Source of the DNA: Heligmosomoides polygyrus polygyrus
Taxonomy: Eukaryota > Nematoda > Chromadorea > Rhabditida > Heligmosomidae
Direction of reading: 5' to 3'
Assembly: GCA_947396885.1 (NCBI GenBank)
Contig: OX377202.1
Span: 27,891,407-27,955,406, forward strand
DNA length: 64,000 bases
The position numbers and the translations under genes were made by a program. The notes under the pieces are model-generated. The model ran no database searches and was not told the DNA's origin. It was given only the letters and a program-made list of their open reading frames with translations. Below, in pieces: positions 12,780 to 24,099 of the stretch; the stretch's first letter is position 1, and each line of letters begins with the position of its first letter.

Positions 12780-13040
12780 CCGACTCTTGATATTGTTCGA
12801 ACATTGTTCGACTTATTCGAACAGCGCTTTTTCGCCATCTTCGATTTCGAACAATGTTCGAACAACGTCTTCTTATCTTCGATTTCGAACAATGCTCGAA
12901 CAGTGCTTCTTCGCGAAACTCGATTTCGAACATTGTTCGAATAATGGTATATCGCGAAACTCGATTTCGAACAATGTTGGAATAATGCTTTTTCGCGAAG
13001 TTCGATTTCGAATAATGTTCGAACAACAACGATTTACGAT
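12780..13040. repeat. 41-bp minisatellite built on a TTCGAACAATGTTCGAA palindrome
   Basis: The word TCGATTTCGAA recurs at about 12841, 12879, 12920, 12961 and 13002, a period of 38-41 bp. Each unit carries a dyad-symmetric core TTCGAACAATGTTCGAA and most carry TTCGCGAAACTCGA. Several open frames crossing it on both strands are artefacts of the repetition. Confidence 0.85.
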
Positions 13041-13706
13041 TTTCGAGTAATCGAGCAATTAGATATTGATGTGGCGATATATCTATTGACCAAGTTTACT
13101 TGTAGATTTCTCCCATTTGTGTGTAGGAGAATTTTTTTATTTCATTTCTAATTTACGATAATAAAATTTGTTTCAAAAAGGGAAGTTTAGTTTGTCCGGA
13201 TTTAAACGCCGCACCCTGTACTCAACTAAGAAGGAGGGACTTAAATAGTATGTCTACACGAGAAGAGCATGTAGGAAGAATCTCTATTATTCAATTTGTA
13301 TGCAAATGCGCTGTCTTTTTGACAAGTCGTTGAACCAAAGGATTAGTAAGGTCTTAAAAGTCACTATGGAATCGTTGGTTCATCATATATGGAATATATG
13401 GAGTCGTTGGTGCGAGGGAGCTCTGAAGCTCGATTTCGTTGTGTCCAACTTACTCAATGGTTGGGGATTCTGCACATTTTCCAGCTGTTTGCTGCAGAAA
13501 CTGCGATTTGCTTATTGCTTTCCAGTTTTTAACCGCAAGGCAACAAGAAATATATTTAACGTGATGGTGCATCAACGTTCAGCATCAATGATCAACCGGC
13601 ACAAAGTGGACGAAACAGAAGAACTGGCCACAATACGGGCAACGTATGAAAGCTACAGGTGGCGCAATAGGGTTTGGTGAGGGGGGGGGGTAGGGAGGCA
13701 ACGCCT

Positions 13707-13850
13707 GCTGGGAGTGGATATCCTTGATGTATTGCTACGGTAGGGTGGAATGTTTCAGGTTCCCAGTGCGATCTCAGTCTAGCACTACAAATGTGCAAAA
13801 ATAATAGTAAAAAGAAAGGCAAAATGATAAAACTTATTGTGCTAAGTGTG
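13707..13850. repeat. Dispersed repeat A, copy 2
   Basis: Counterpart of 4240-4380. It lies about 350 bp left of the provirus 3' LTR and outside it. Confidence 0.85.
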
Positions 13851-14204
13851 CCTTCCAACCCGCATTGCGCCCTATACAGGCTCCTGACGGTTCGTTTTCT
13901 TATATGGACCATTGACTTTGGGAAAAACTCGTCCTGCTCAGATGACGGACAAGGTCGTGTGCAATGACGTGGGAGTGAAATCGCTTCATAAGCGACTTCA
14001 TGTAGCTGAAGAAGCCTGCGTCTGCTGACTGGATCAGGAAGGTATAGCTCGAGCACTGAAACTCTTAGCTCGTGACGTGGTACTTTGAATCGCTGCCATG
14101 TCTTAAGAGAAGCCTGCCCAAGAGTCGAGAAGAAAGCTGTGCAGTTTCTGTGGAGCGAAGATATGCTCGAAGAAAGATAGCATAGCTTAAGTCGTCGTGA
14201 CATG

Positions 14205-14585
14205 TGTTTGTGATGCATCACTTCCCAATATAAATGAAGTGTGTATTCCGCTGTTTTCTCACACTTGCATTTTATGTATTTTACTGTCTCAGACCCACAA
14301 TCAGCCATAAGAGTAAGACTAAAACGTAGAGCACCAAATCGAATAACCAAATAATCAAACTGAGTGGAGCTCGTTTGAGTTGTTTATTATTCAGTGGAAT
14401 CCAACTCGGCCTTAATTGAACTACTTGTTTTGGATCGCTTTCTTATTCTTTGCCTCTTGGTTAGTCAGCTAGCGGGTCCGCTCATGGGCTACAAGCCTCG
14501 CTCCGACCGGTGCTCGTCCCCGAGCCACGATTCCGCTGGGCTGCACTTTTTGTGCGGAGAGAAGTGGGCGGGCGATGACTAAACA
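14205..14585 (-). repeat. 3' LTR of the BEL/Pao provirus
   Basis: Starts TGTTTAGTCATCGCC and ends GCATCACAAACA on the minus strand. It is slightly longer than the 5' LTR because of small insertions. The divergence between the two LTRs shows the insertion is old, in keeping with the broken genes. The DNA just before it (14586-14620) is not a clear polypurine tract. Confidence 0.8.
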
Positions 14586-15189
14586 TCATAAAGCCCATGC
14601 CACTCCACAACCACATTGTAAGAATATACATGACTGTAAGCCTTAATGTCTTTTGCATCCTCCTGCAAAAGAAGGTGTAGGACTGACCTCCAAGAGATTC
14701 GAATTCGTTGGATTATAATTTCAATAAAGTCGTAAGTTTTAATTCTGGCTTTTACTTTTTTGAACTTGAATTATTCAAAATGAGCTCTTAAACTATACAA
14801 CAGAGGAAGAAATATCAAGGCAAAGACATACAAAATACATCATGCAATGGTCTGAATCTGTTCTTCTAAAAATGATTATACAAGAAATTATACCAAAATT
14901 AAACACAATTTAGAGTAGAAGTGTACATACATAAATGTTACAACGTTCTCAAAAGGTCTACATTGTTCGAAGTCGTCAAATCAAAAGCGGAGTGAAGAGG
15001 AATCTCGCTTGCAGCACCACGAGTGACAGCGAAAAGAATGGCGTTGTTTTGAATTTTGAAAAAAAAATTGAAACGACTGCGCAGAGGAGTTATTATTGAA
15101 TTGTATATTTTAGTTGGAATTGTGTTTTTAGTAAGAAAATATGTTTTGGCTTAACTTTGTTATCAATTGCTGCTTTCAAATTGGCTTAG

Positions 15190-15660
15190 AATGAAAATTT
15201 ATGAGGGCAGAAGCCGATTGATGCCCATTCGTTTCGCTCTTCCTCTCTTCTCGGTCTTGCAGAAGAAGCAAGGATCCTGCTTTCCGCAGAATCTTGCGAG
15301 GCGGTATGCAGTTTGAAGGCAGCGTTCACATTTTCCATTGTCAATTATGCATTTGTGACGGTGACCAAGACGAACATATTTGGTGCAGTCGGATGCGAAG
15401 TGTGTCCCATCACAAAAGGGACATTTTTGAGCTTTGGAACGTGGGCGGCTAACCTGGGGAGGGACTGCGAGAGGCTTGCTTGGATTTTGTTGACACAAGA
15501 TGATCTTGTATAATTTGACTCAGGTTTTTGTGCATCGTGTAGGGCTCCTCCAGTCCGTCGTACACTTCTTCTAAGATTCGCTTGATCTCCATTGTCCTTT
15601 GATCCATAACGTGAACCATTCCTTGAAACGGGTGAGTTTTGAACTTCTTCGCGCGCTAAA
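15190..15660 (-). pseudogene. Second, unrelated BEL/Pao gag fragment
   Basis: Frame 15498-15199 encodes a zinc-knuckle region: KCPFCDGTHFASDC, then KCERCLQTAYRLARFC and PCFFCKTEKR. Just upstream, one frame over, is RTMEIKRILEEVYDGLEEP, which reads as the preceding C-terminal gag segment. This is BEL/Pao gag but of a different lineage from the gag at 22.8-24.1 kb: the cysteine spacings and intervening residues differ. It sits between env and the 3' LTR in the same orientation as the provirus. It may be a remnant of an element into which the main one inserted, or a recombination product. Confidence 0.75.
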
Positions 15661-15763
15661 TATGTATCATTTTCTATTTTGTACCTCGTCTAGTTTTGGA
15701 ATCTTTTCAGCTTTATCTGATGGGTTCCCCTTCGATAGCGCTTTCCCGATCTTCATCTTAGAT

Positions 15764-15835
15764 GTCCCGGTGGTTCAGTGGTAGAATGCTCGCCTGCCAC
15801 GCGGGCAGCCCGGGTTCGGTTTCAGGCCTCTCAAC
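15764..15835 (+). pseudogene. tRNA-Gly(GCC)-like sequence, acceptor stem lost
   Basis: TGGTTCAGTGGTAGAATGC is a perfect D-arm region with A box, CTCGCCTGCCACGCGGG an anticodon arm with loop CTGCCAC (anticodon GCC), and CCGGGTTCGGTTTCAGG a T arm with one stem mismatch. The acceptor 5' strand GTCCCGG cannot pair with the 3' strand CCTCTCA beyond two positions, so it is not a functional tRNA. The body is otherwise very well kept. It lies inside the provirus, on the strand opposite its genes, and the provirus uses tRNA-Gly as primer. Confidence 0.75.
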
Positions 15836-16036
15836 AGGAGCACCGTCGTTTTCGTCGTCTAACATCGCACTCAAATCGTATTGTTGATATTAATTGGGTC
15901 TACGTTGTTTTTTACGAGTATTGCAAGGATGCATTTGAGGATGTGAGTTAAATGTGAGAGGATTGAAGAATTTTTGAAAATGATGAAATTGGAAGTGTTG
16001 TGTAACAGCAAGGAACAGCAAGCTGTCGGAATTATG

Positions 16037-18296
16037 CTATGACTTTAGAATTGCGAAGAATGTTCTTAGAAGAAGTCGTAGTAATGAAGCTGCTACAAGG
16101 ACGAGCTTTTGTAGAACCAGCCATCCCATTGCGATGGGTAGAAAGGCGAATGAGAAGGGATTTGTTGTGACTTTCAAGGCTCTTCTAGGGGATGCTGCAT
16201 TGCGGGCGCAGAGACAGATTGCGCTGATAACTATTGCGGATGAAAGAATGATGATGACGACGACGGTGTATAGGTAGATGGCTTTGCAGATCTCGAAGAA
16301 ATGCATTATGTCAGGTAATTCCCAATCTAGGTTGAATGAATTGTCATCGTGCGTTGAGTTATCCCAGAGTTTGGCATATCTCCGTAGAGGTATAGTACCA
16401 TTGACATAGTTCAAAGTTCCTTGAATTTCTAGTATAGTGATGTGTCTCCCGCATTGAACGCGGCATTGCTCTTTTACTTTTGCACTATTGAAAAGCAATT
16501 GTATTTGATTTCAAACGCCTTGATTCGTGCAAGAGAGTATGAATTGTCGTGGGCCACAAGTTACCTGAGCAGTCGACTGGCGTACATTTGAAGTACATGT
16601 AATAGTAGCCCCTTTGATGCAGTTATAACAGCCGACAAGGCTTATTGGCACAGTATCGCATTTGAATTCGGTCATATCTTGCGAGCTTATGTTTTTGTAG
16701 GTTTTAATTCTATTGCCATTTCGGCAGAAAATGCAGTTGTGTAAAGTTTTGGCTCCTGCTACGGCAATTCCACTTTGAAATGGGAGGGCAAGCAAGTGAG
16801 ATAGTTGTTTTATTTGTGAGATATTGTTGTTTGTGCAGTAGCAATTTACGGAGTCTTCTGCTGGCGTACACTTGCACGTGTCACGTATGGAACACGTATT
16901 TGGTGAACTGTCCAACTGAGGATTTGAGGTGCAAGCGTAGCTAAATTGTCAGTCTTCATCTATGTACGCGATAGCATTCTGATCGGTTATAAACCGCAAT
17001 TGGAGAGAATGAAAATGAAGTTATTTCGATTTTTGCTGATCCGAAATTTCGTGATATATAGGGCTTGATTTCGCCAATATGTATTTTGTTATTGTTTGCT
17101 TTTTTTTAGTTTGAAATTAAAGGTTACGTACCACGATGGGCATTGAAATACTTCATATATATCCATGTCCTTGGGTACGTGATATATTCGATAAAATAGG
17201 CACCCAGAGGAGGGGTACCCGCACGAACAACCTCATCCTCCACACTATTCTGAACAATGCGTGATCCCTGTGATGTTATTACGATATCAAGTTCTTCGAC
17301 TAGTTTATCGCTTGCAATTTTTCCCCACTTGAGACCGCTACATGTACTCATATGAGCGCATCGTTTGCGTAGTTGTGCTCTGGCTTCTTTGTTTCGTGTG
17401 AAACACAATGTTTCCTTTTGGCATCTTAGTACGAGTTCTTGGATTGTTATTTTCATGAGATGGTATTGACTATTGCCATGCCGGAGACGTAGACGTAGCT
17501 CAGATTGCATGGTGTTAAATTTTGCAATTATGGTTGAGCTGTTTTTGCATTCTTGTTCTTTTAAACTACATTACAGAATAGAAGATGACACCAGTGCGGT
17601 TTGTTGGCACCCGTAAGCCGTACAACCGCAGAGGGCGACAATTGCTAGGATTCGCACTAGTGTTGAGGAGTTCCATTTCCTATTTGTAGTGTTGCTAATC
17701 TCCATTAAATGTACGTGCTCTGCAGAGCTACGCCTTGAAACTTGCGAACTGATAAACCAGTTCGCAAGGGTTCGTATGAAACGTAGTTTCACACATATAG
17801 AAGAACATCCTTTGAATAGATTCCCTATGGCACTGAATGTGAGATAAATTGTGAGTAGAGTCAGGTATATGAGGAGGACTGCGAGACCAATTGCTAGCCT
17901 GGGCCAGCACTCAGGATTAGTAACCATAGAAGTACAAAATGTGCAAGCGATTTTCTCGCAAAAGGGGCTGGGAGGACATGCCCAATGGAATGCAGATTGC
18001 CTTGCAGTGTCTTGACCATCACCCTGTAGGTGTGGAGCGTTATCTCCGCAGGGAATTGAGCTCTCAAATTTTGATCTGACTGATGAATTTCTAGACAGTA
18101 ATCTTTGGCGCAAACCTGGATGTTGTCTTGTGCTTCTGTCATTTGAATTGATACGCCTCCTTCAATGCACTGAATAGGGTTGTATGCGTTGTCCTTTGAC
18201 TGTGCGGTTGTAAAAAAAAACTCGAAATTATCGCTAACATAAGCCAGTAGTGCCAACGTCCCGCGTATCGATTCTCTTTTGTGCGAGGGTTTTCCG
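16037..18296 (-). pseudogene. env: Envelope-like glycoprotein region, phlebovirus G2 type, broken
   Basis: Downstream of integrase the minus strand encodes a Cys-rich, membrane-anchored protein in at least four frames (18296-17900, 18113-17571, 17510-17124, 16915-16511 and 16498-16037). The first part has a leader-like hydrophobic start and CAKDYCLEI. The second holds a long hydrophobic segment and a Cys-rich region after CPPSPFCEKIACTFC. The 16915-16511 part is densely cysteine-bearing (CSIRDTCKC, CYCTNNN, CTSNVRQSTAQVTCG), the pattern of the Phlebovirus_G2 fusion-protein family. The final part ends with a transmembrane helix (VVIIILSSAIVISAI) and a basic tail. Nematode BEL elements such as Cer7 and Tas are known to carry such env genes. 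Frame changes and stops separate all parts. Confidence 0.75.
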
Positions 18297-19745
18297 TTAG
18301 TGCATTGTTGACGGCATAGGCTTTGTTTTGTTTCTCGCGGCGGTGTAGATAAGGGCGTGCGCGACCAGCGTTCTGCTCCGCGGTGCTGGATGCGACCTGG
18401 TCCCGACATTCTGCCGGGGTCTGCTCCCGTTGTCGTTTGTATCGCGTGTTGAGTCCAGCGGTGACTCATCGTCGCTTCCGTTGGTTGCTTTTAACGAAGA
18501 CTTCAAATTTTCTGTATCGTCGATTTTTAAAGGGATTAGCATACTAATTGATCGTGTGATGTTGGATTTAGCTGTCTTTAAATCGACTGATCGCACACTG
18601 CCGTGGGAGTCTTGAATGAGGTTAATAACTAAACCCAAGGGCCATTCTCCGCGTGCTGTATTTTCCTCCATTATAAGAACCACTTCGCCAAGCTGCGGTA
18701 GTTTTCTTGTAAAACTCCTTTGTTTAATTCGTTTTTGGTTGAAATTTCGAAGCTCTCACAGATAGTTTTCGGTCCAAAACTTCTATAGCTGCTGTAGGTA
18801 ATTCGTGTTTTTGAAAGTGTTGAATTGCTGCGTTTTTTGCTGAAATGTCTGGAAAATATTCTTTGTCATTTGTGTCATTTTGAGAGGTTGGTAAGAGATT
18901 TACATTTGCGTGTGGAATTAAAAAATCAATGGCTTTGAGAACTGCTGAGCTAGAGTACTTCCCATGTACGTTAGCGGCCTTGAATTGATCACTGCTTCGC
19001 TTCTGGCGCTAAGGTGATAAATTCGCTTTCGCTCAGTAGCTTTCTTTGAGCTAGCTCGAATCGCTGATTTCATGACTGCAATCATACGTTCGTAAAACCC
19101 TATTTCCAGGAAGATAATGGCGTAATGGATTTCTATGTAATTGACTCGTTTACAAGGAAAAACTGAAGTTTTTGGCTTTGTGAGTGTGCCTGGGACCCTA
19201 AGGTTCGAATTAGCTCTTGTCCTAGTATGAAAGTTGTGGCATTGTCCGAAAGGATGAGCTGAGGTTTTCCTCTGCGAGCGATGAATCTCCTTAGTACATT
19301 AACTAGTTCTATGCCGCTCAAGTTGTTGACAACCTCTAGATGCACCGCTCGTGTCGCCACAAAAGTGGACAAAAAAATCCATCTCTCACGCTCTATTTTC
19401 TCAAATTCGAGCACGCGAAACGGACCGGACAGGTCAACGCCGACGTGCGAGAACGCACGCGACGGTTCTGTTCACGCATGCGGCAACGGCGGCGAGAGGT
19501 CCTGAATTCCATTTCTTACAAACAAAACATGTCTTTAAATATTTTTTGACAATTTGACGACCTTTTGGAATTCAATAGTTTATGCGGAGATTTGCGAGTG
19601 TGCCATTTACTCCCTGATGGCCGCAACGGATGTGTGCATCTTTGACGAAGAGATTGGTGAACTCGTGATTTCCTGGAAGAAGTATTGTCTCTAGAGTTTC
19701 TTTGGCTAAGTGTCGTGCTTTTATTTTGCCGCGACATCTAATTAT
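18297..19745 (-). pseudogene. BEL/Pao integrase, interrupted
   Basis: On the minus strand the H2C2 zinc-binding domain is readable at about 19745-19530 (HIRCGHQGVNGTLANLR, then CFVCKKW) with one in-frame TGA where Trp is expected. The catalytic core (19414-19133) has TRAVHLEVVNNLSGIELV and LILSDNATTFILG, giving two of the three acidic residues; the third lies in GFYERMIA near 19100, after a disrupted stretch. A C-terminal DUF5641-like domain follows at 18683-18540 (LPQLGEVVLIMEENTARG, WPLGLVI). It would have inserted the cDNA into host DNA. Confidence 0.8.
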
Positions 19746-20116
19746 TCCTATACTTTATACTTGTAAAGTTGTAATTGATCAAATTTTTTGAGGTCTTTTC
19801 TAGGAAATGAGATTTGCATTGTTTTAGTAATGATTTTGTCTGTGGTAGATAGATTGTCTGCTGTTAAAAGCGCCAAGGGATTGCAGTCACTCATGCCTCC
19901 AGTCTGAGGTAGTGATATGTCCAGTTTTGCTCGATTGTTCGGAGTAATTTTGTTGTAAATGGAGACTTTGAAACATTTCATTACTATTGATAGCACTCTT
20001 CTGTATTTCATAAGCGAAGAGAATGCTTTTGGAAGAAGTTTAGAATTTGAATGAAGTTGCTGTGTACTGCTCGCCGTACCAATATTCAGAGGTGGAAGTG
20101 TACTTTCTTCAAGAAC

Positions 20117-20803
20117 TTAGGGTTTGGCCGCGCAGAAGAAAAATTCTTGAACTTCTGGCCACTTGGGATTAGGATGTGTAAGGAATTTAGAACCAGACCA
20201 CCATACGTGCTTATACATTTGATCTTGGTTTAGTCCTCTTGTTGCACAGTCGGCGGGGTTTTGCTCAGAGGAAATGTAGTGTAAATGACACGGAATACTG
20301 TCTTCTACCCAGCTATGCAATTTCGTTCTTATTTCATTACATCGGTTTTCTACAAAACTACCCTTCTCACTGTTGGACTGCACCCAATGAAGTACGGCTT
20401 ATGAGTTGCTAAAAATGCGAATTTCGGAAACGGTTAAGTGGATTTCTTGTAATGTAAAGTTTGTCTGTCTGACCCCGATTAAAAGCGCTAGGAGCTCCAA
20501 CTGCGGAATCGTCATTGTTTTGTGTTCGTATTGATCGGCGCCAACCTTGATTATGCGCAAGTAAACAACGGCTGCGAAAGATCGACTTGACGCATCGACA
20601 AAGGAGTGGAGCTCGTATCGATTATTTGCCGATAGGTCTTTTATCGATCGTGGTAGTGTGATGACGTACCATTCCGCCCTATCGCAGGTTGTTTTCCACT
20701 CCGAATCGAGATCGGGAAGCAAGGGGTCATCCCACTTGTAATTGAGTTTCCAGAGGTTTTGGAGGAAAAGTTTTACTGGTAATAACAGAGGAATAAGCAA
20801 CAC
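20117..20803 (-). pseudogene. BEL/Pao RNase H region, interrupted
   Basis: Frame 20803-20399 has YELHSFVDASSRSFAAVVY (first acidic residue of RNase H) and TIPQLELLALLIG (the glutamate block). It ends SEIRIFSNS followed by a stop. In other elements this motif is a Ser-Asp-Ser followed by hydrophobics and HW; here Asp reads Asn. The frame resumes at once (20383-20117), with HYISSEQNPADCATRG, the last RNase H block. Two independent lesions therefore hit the domain. Confidence 0.8.
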
Positions 20804-21999
20804 AAGGGGTCAAAGGTTGAATATGTGGTTTGAAAAACTCTTCGTTTTGTTGAATTTCGCGTGTATTGAAGTTTACAGAAGACAGCCAAAGAGTCCTTTT
20901 TGTGATTCCAAGGAATTCCCAAAATTTTTACGGACTTGCTTGTTGACAAGTCTTCAGCTGCAATTGAGTTATTGCATGTTTCATCGTTCGTGAGGAACTG
21001 GCGAAGATTCATTGACATATTATTAAATATCTGTTTACATAACTTGTTCTTTTTATAAGAGATGTTGATGTAACATAGAGGTTATCGTTTAGCTCCTTTT
21101 GAAAAGTTTCATCCAACTTTGGTTGCTGTTCTATCCCGTGCCTGATGGATATTCCTAAAATAAATGGTGAGGCATTAATTCCGAATGGAAGTCGACAGAA
21201 TCGCAATATGCGTAGATTTTCTGGACTTGGAGATTGTGTTATATCTTTTAACCATAAGAATCGGACTGCGTCGCGTTCTGTTTCTTGGAGATAGATCATA
21301 TGGAATGCCTTTTCGATATCCGCAATCATGATTTTCGATCCAATGCGGGACCTTATGAGGATGCCGCACAAAGTATTAGTGGACCTTAATTAATTATGTC
21401 GTTAAGACACAGTTCGCCTTTCATTTTGGACGGGTTGGTGGGGGATGTAATAGCACGGTGTCCCACTGTTGCTGTCAGCAAACTGAGGGGCGTCCTCGAC
21501 AACGTTTCTGTTGAGTTGGTCGTTACAATGTCGCAATGCTCTTTCCTGCATTGCGGATTGCGGTCTTTCATTTTAAACAATTGATGAAGCCGACCAAGGG
21601 CTAGGTTGTAGTTGTTGGCTAAGTATTCCTTGTTGGATTTCCAGGGAAATCGCACATAGATTTTCCCGTCACGCATTTGAACTGTTGAATAGAAGTTTTC
21701 CACGATGCGCTTGTTGATCTGCTCTTCGGTGTAAAGGTCTTCTATCCCGATTCCTTGAAGTTTCCATAAGTCGGAGATGTCTAAATTAAAATTGCAATTA
21801 TTTGTATTTTGTGTTGTGTGAATGTTAATTACGTGCTGATAAAAGGTTCCTTCTTTACTCGTTCTTCCATCGCTGGGCACGCCGGATATGACCAAAGAAA
21901 GTAGGTGTGATGAGGAGGCCAAATGGGAGTCGTGTGGCAGGTTTGTTAAAGTTAATGATTGCGTTGAAGTAGTCCATTCCAATGAGAATCTCAGGAGTT
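20774..21999 (-). pseudogene. BEL/Pao reverse transcriptase, catalytic motif lost
   Basis: The upstream connector (21982-21386) has the DLWKLQGIGIEDLYTEEQ block usual in BEL/Pao pol. The RT core (21371-21009) shows IGSKIMIADIEKAFHMI, an ADIEKAF block with the first catalytic Asp, then RFCRLPFGINASPFIL. Where the second catalytic block should read YVDD or YVDN, the sequence reads NLYVTSTSL, so at least one essential aspartate is gone. The next part (about 21018-20774) has VKILGIPWNHKKDSL, the block following RT in Pao elements. A frame change separates connector and core. Confidence 0.8.
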
Positions 22000-22787
22000 A
22001 CTGTTCCTGTGGATCCAAAAATGCAGTCTCTGTCGTGTTTTGAGAAGTTTTCTTGGATAAAAGACGTGTCTTGTGGAGGGATGTTTCCTAATTGCAGTGC
22101 AGGTGTAATTTTATCACTAGTAAGGAAATCGATGACAATATGATCTCCGTGTGCATTAAAGAGGGGGAGGGGTACTCTTTGTACCCGTTTCTTTTCTGCT
22201 CGTCATCCAAACGTCCTCACAACTACAATGGTTTCGTTCTGGATTTTCATTTTTAGTCGTTTTGCGAGCGAGATTAAAATGAAGGATTGATCCGAGGCTG
22301 AATCCAGGAGTGCAGAGACACAAGCCTTTTCTTCTTCGTCAGTAGGCTGCAATTGTGCTTGTACTATCATTAAGCGCACCTCTTCGGTACGATGGAGTTG
22401 AGCTGCGAAGCTCTGTGTCATATCTCTTGTGGATTTTCCAGCCTGAATGTTGATTATAAAGTTTTCGAGTGACCTTCTTCGTGGGGTCGGTGAATTTGAG
22501 AATCGCACGCGACGGGGTGATCTTGACGTTCTTGGTGGTGATCTGGAAGGCTGCTTAGCAATGTTTCCGGTTCGAGGACCTTCTACAACGGTTCCTGGAA
22601 AAGATCTTAATGGTGACCGTCGTGTTCGGGATTTATCGAATCTTGTGTCGTTACTGTATCTGTTTGGTGAAGGACCTTTGCCTTTTGGTCGCGGTGAGCG
22701 TGGCGAGTAACTTCGATGACGAGGAGCGCGATTTGGAAACAGTTGGTGGGATAGTTGTATGTTGTGTTCTTGTCGCGTGCGATTCAT
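22000..22787 (-). pseudogene. BEL/Pao linker and retropepsin-like protease (DUF1758)
   Basis: A 194-codon open frame (22787-22203) starts with a Ser/Pro/Arg-rich linker (PRHRSYSPRSPRPKGKG) typical of the nucleocapsid-protease junction and ends with SALLDSASDQSFI, the active-site motif of the DUF1758 aspartic protease. The usual Asp-Ser-Gly reads Asp-Ser-Ala here, which may reduce activity. The frame stops shortly after; the rest of the protease is in other frames to about 22000. Its role would be cleavage of the Gag-Pol polyprotein. Confidence 0.75.
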
Positions 22788-24092
22788 AGTGCACTGGTCA
22801 GGATACCTGAGCCTCCTTCGACATATGGTTATGTTATGCGCTTCGCCACAGAAAGCGCAGTTTTGTTTTCTAAAATACTCTGTTTTGTGATTGCATGTGA
22901 CGCACTTTGAGCACGCCTTAACGGCCCGAGGACTATTTGAGTGCTATTTTTTGATCAACACTCTTGTATATGTTGCAAAATTGGAATTTATGTTGCTGTC
23001 CACAACCTACGAAGCGCATTTGCGAGTTAACAGCCGTTCTCGTGGAAAAATTGAATGCTCATTCTGAATGCCTTCTTTGAGCCTATCGATATGTTCAGTG
23101 CGTTTTACCGCAATAGTCAGATTGTCCAGTAAGTCTGCAATATTCCATATTTTGCCGGAATCAAATTCTTTTCTCGCCATCTCTTCTTGTATTTGTTTAG
23201 AAAACGTGTGCAAGACCATACTGATCATGTTTGTGGAATCAACTACTTCATTTTATTTTTGTAGAGCAGCTACTATTGCTTGAATGTCGTTGAGGTTATT
23301 CCTCAAAGACCTAGGGTCGTCTCGACATTGTTTCATGGACTTAAGTTGACGAATCATTTGCATCGTAATTCGTCTTGGGTCTTCGTATTGGTTCTTGAGT
23401 TGGGCGGCGGCCTTATCGTATGATTCAGCTGTTCTCGGAATGCTTCTTGCAGCATCCCCCTTGCAGCAGTTTACCAGTATGGAAAGTTTTTCTATATTGG
23501 AATAAGGCTGCTTGTCGACGAGTTATTCAAAGAGTTCCCAGAAGAAAGCGAATTCAGATGGGTTACCATTGAAGTGTGATACCCTGAGTTCATTGCCAAT
23601 AAGGCGTCTTTCTAGGGCCCACGTTCTTGGTTGTACTGATTGTTCTGAAGCTGAAAGTTGCTCTTGTCCAGAAATTGTTTGTGTTCGGTCTAGTGATGAG
23701 GCTTCATTCGTCTTGTTTGTGGTGAGATCCTGCTGCAAGGTGACTACTTGACACTCTAGTGTAAGCAGTCTTTTCTCCAGCTTGCGTTCGACATCTTCAG
23801 CCTCGTTAAGCTGGATTTCTCCTTCCTTTTCCGTCCAGTAAACATCGAACTGTTGTCCAATGTCTGATTTCACGTCTTGCAAAAGATTACTGATCTCACA
23901 GTTGCAAGTGATATGGTACTCGCTAACGTCTTCTCGGCGTTTGGCGATTCTTGAGACTAAGTTTTTGACAACCGTCTTTTTGAAGAAAGAAACACTCTCA
24001 AATCGGAAGCTTGAACTGGAAATTGCCAAGGTTCTTGGAATTCATCTGCTTCTTTGATGAGGTTTTAGAGGGCGTTGAGACTTCTTGTCATC
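22788..24092 (-). pseudogene. BEL/Pao gag, broken
   Basis: Begins near an MTRSLNAL-like start at about 24090 and quickly meets a stop and a frame change. The long middle frame (24029-23523) has a coiled-coil-rich part (EDVERKLEKRLLTLECQVV) and then the DUF1759-type core ending in FNGNPSEFAFFWELFE, which is closed by a stop where the core should continue. The continuation (KLSILVNCCKGDAARSI) is readable downstream. The last part holds a CX2C zinc knuckle, KCVTCNHK...CAFCGEAHN, at about 22920-22830, which runs in frame into the protease segment. It would have formed the capsid and nucleocapsid of the particle. Confidence 0.8.
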
Positions 24093-24099
24093 TTTTGCT

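Noticed and set aside
12780..13040. CRISPR-like array of 41-bp units
   Set aside because: The units are contiguous and vary throughout, as in a minisatellite; no spacers and no cas genes.
13592..14350. 252-codon open frame on the minus strand
   Set aside because: It runs through dispersed repeat A and into the provirus LTR, and its residues match the frames of the other repeat copies. Length is due to the repeat, not to a gene.
15764..15835. Functional tRNA-Gly gene
   Set aside because: The acceptor stem does not pair and the T stem has a mismatch.
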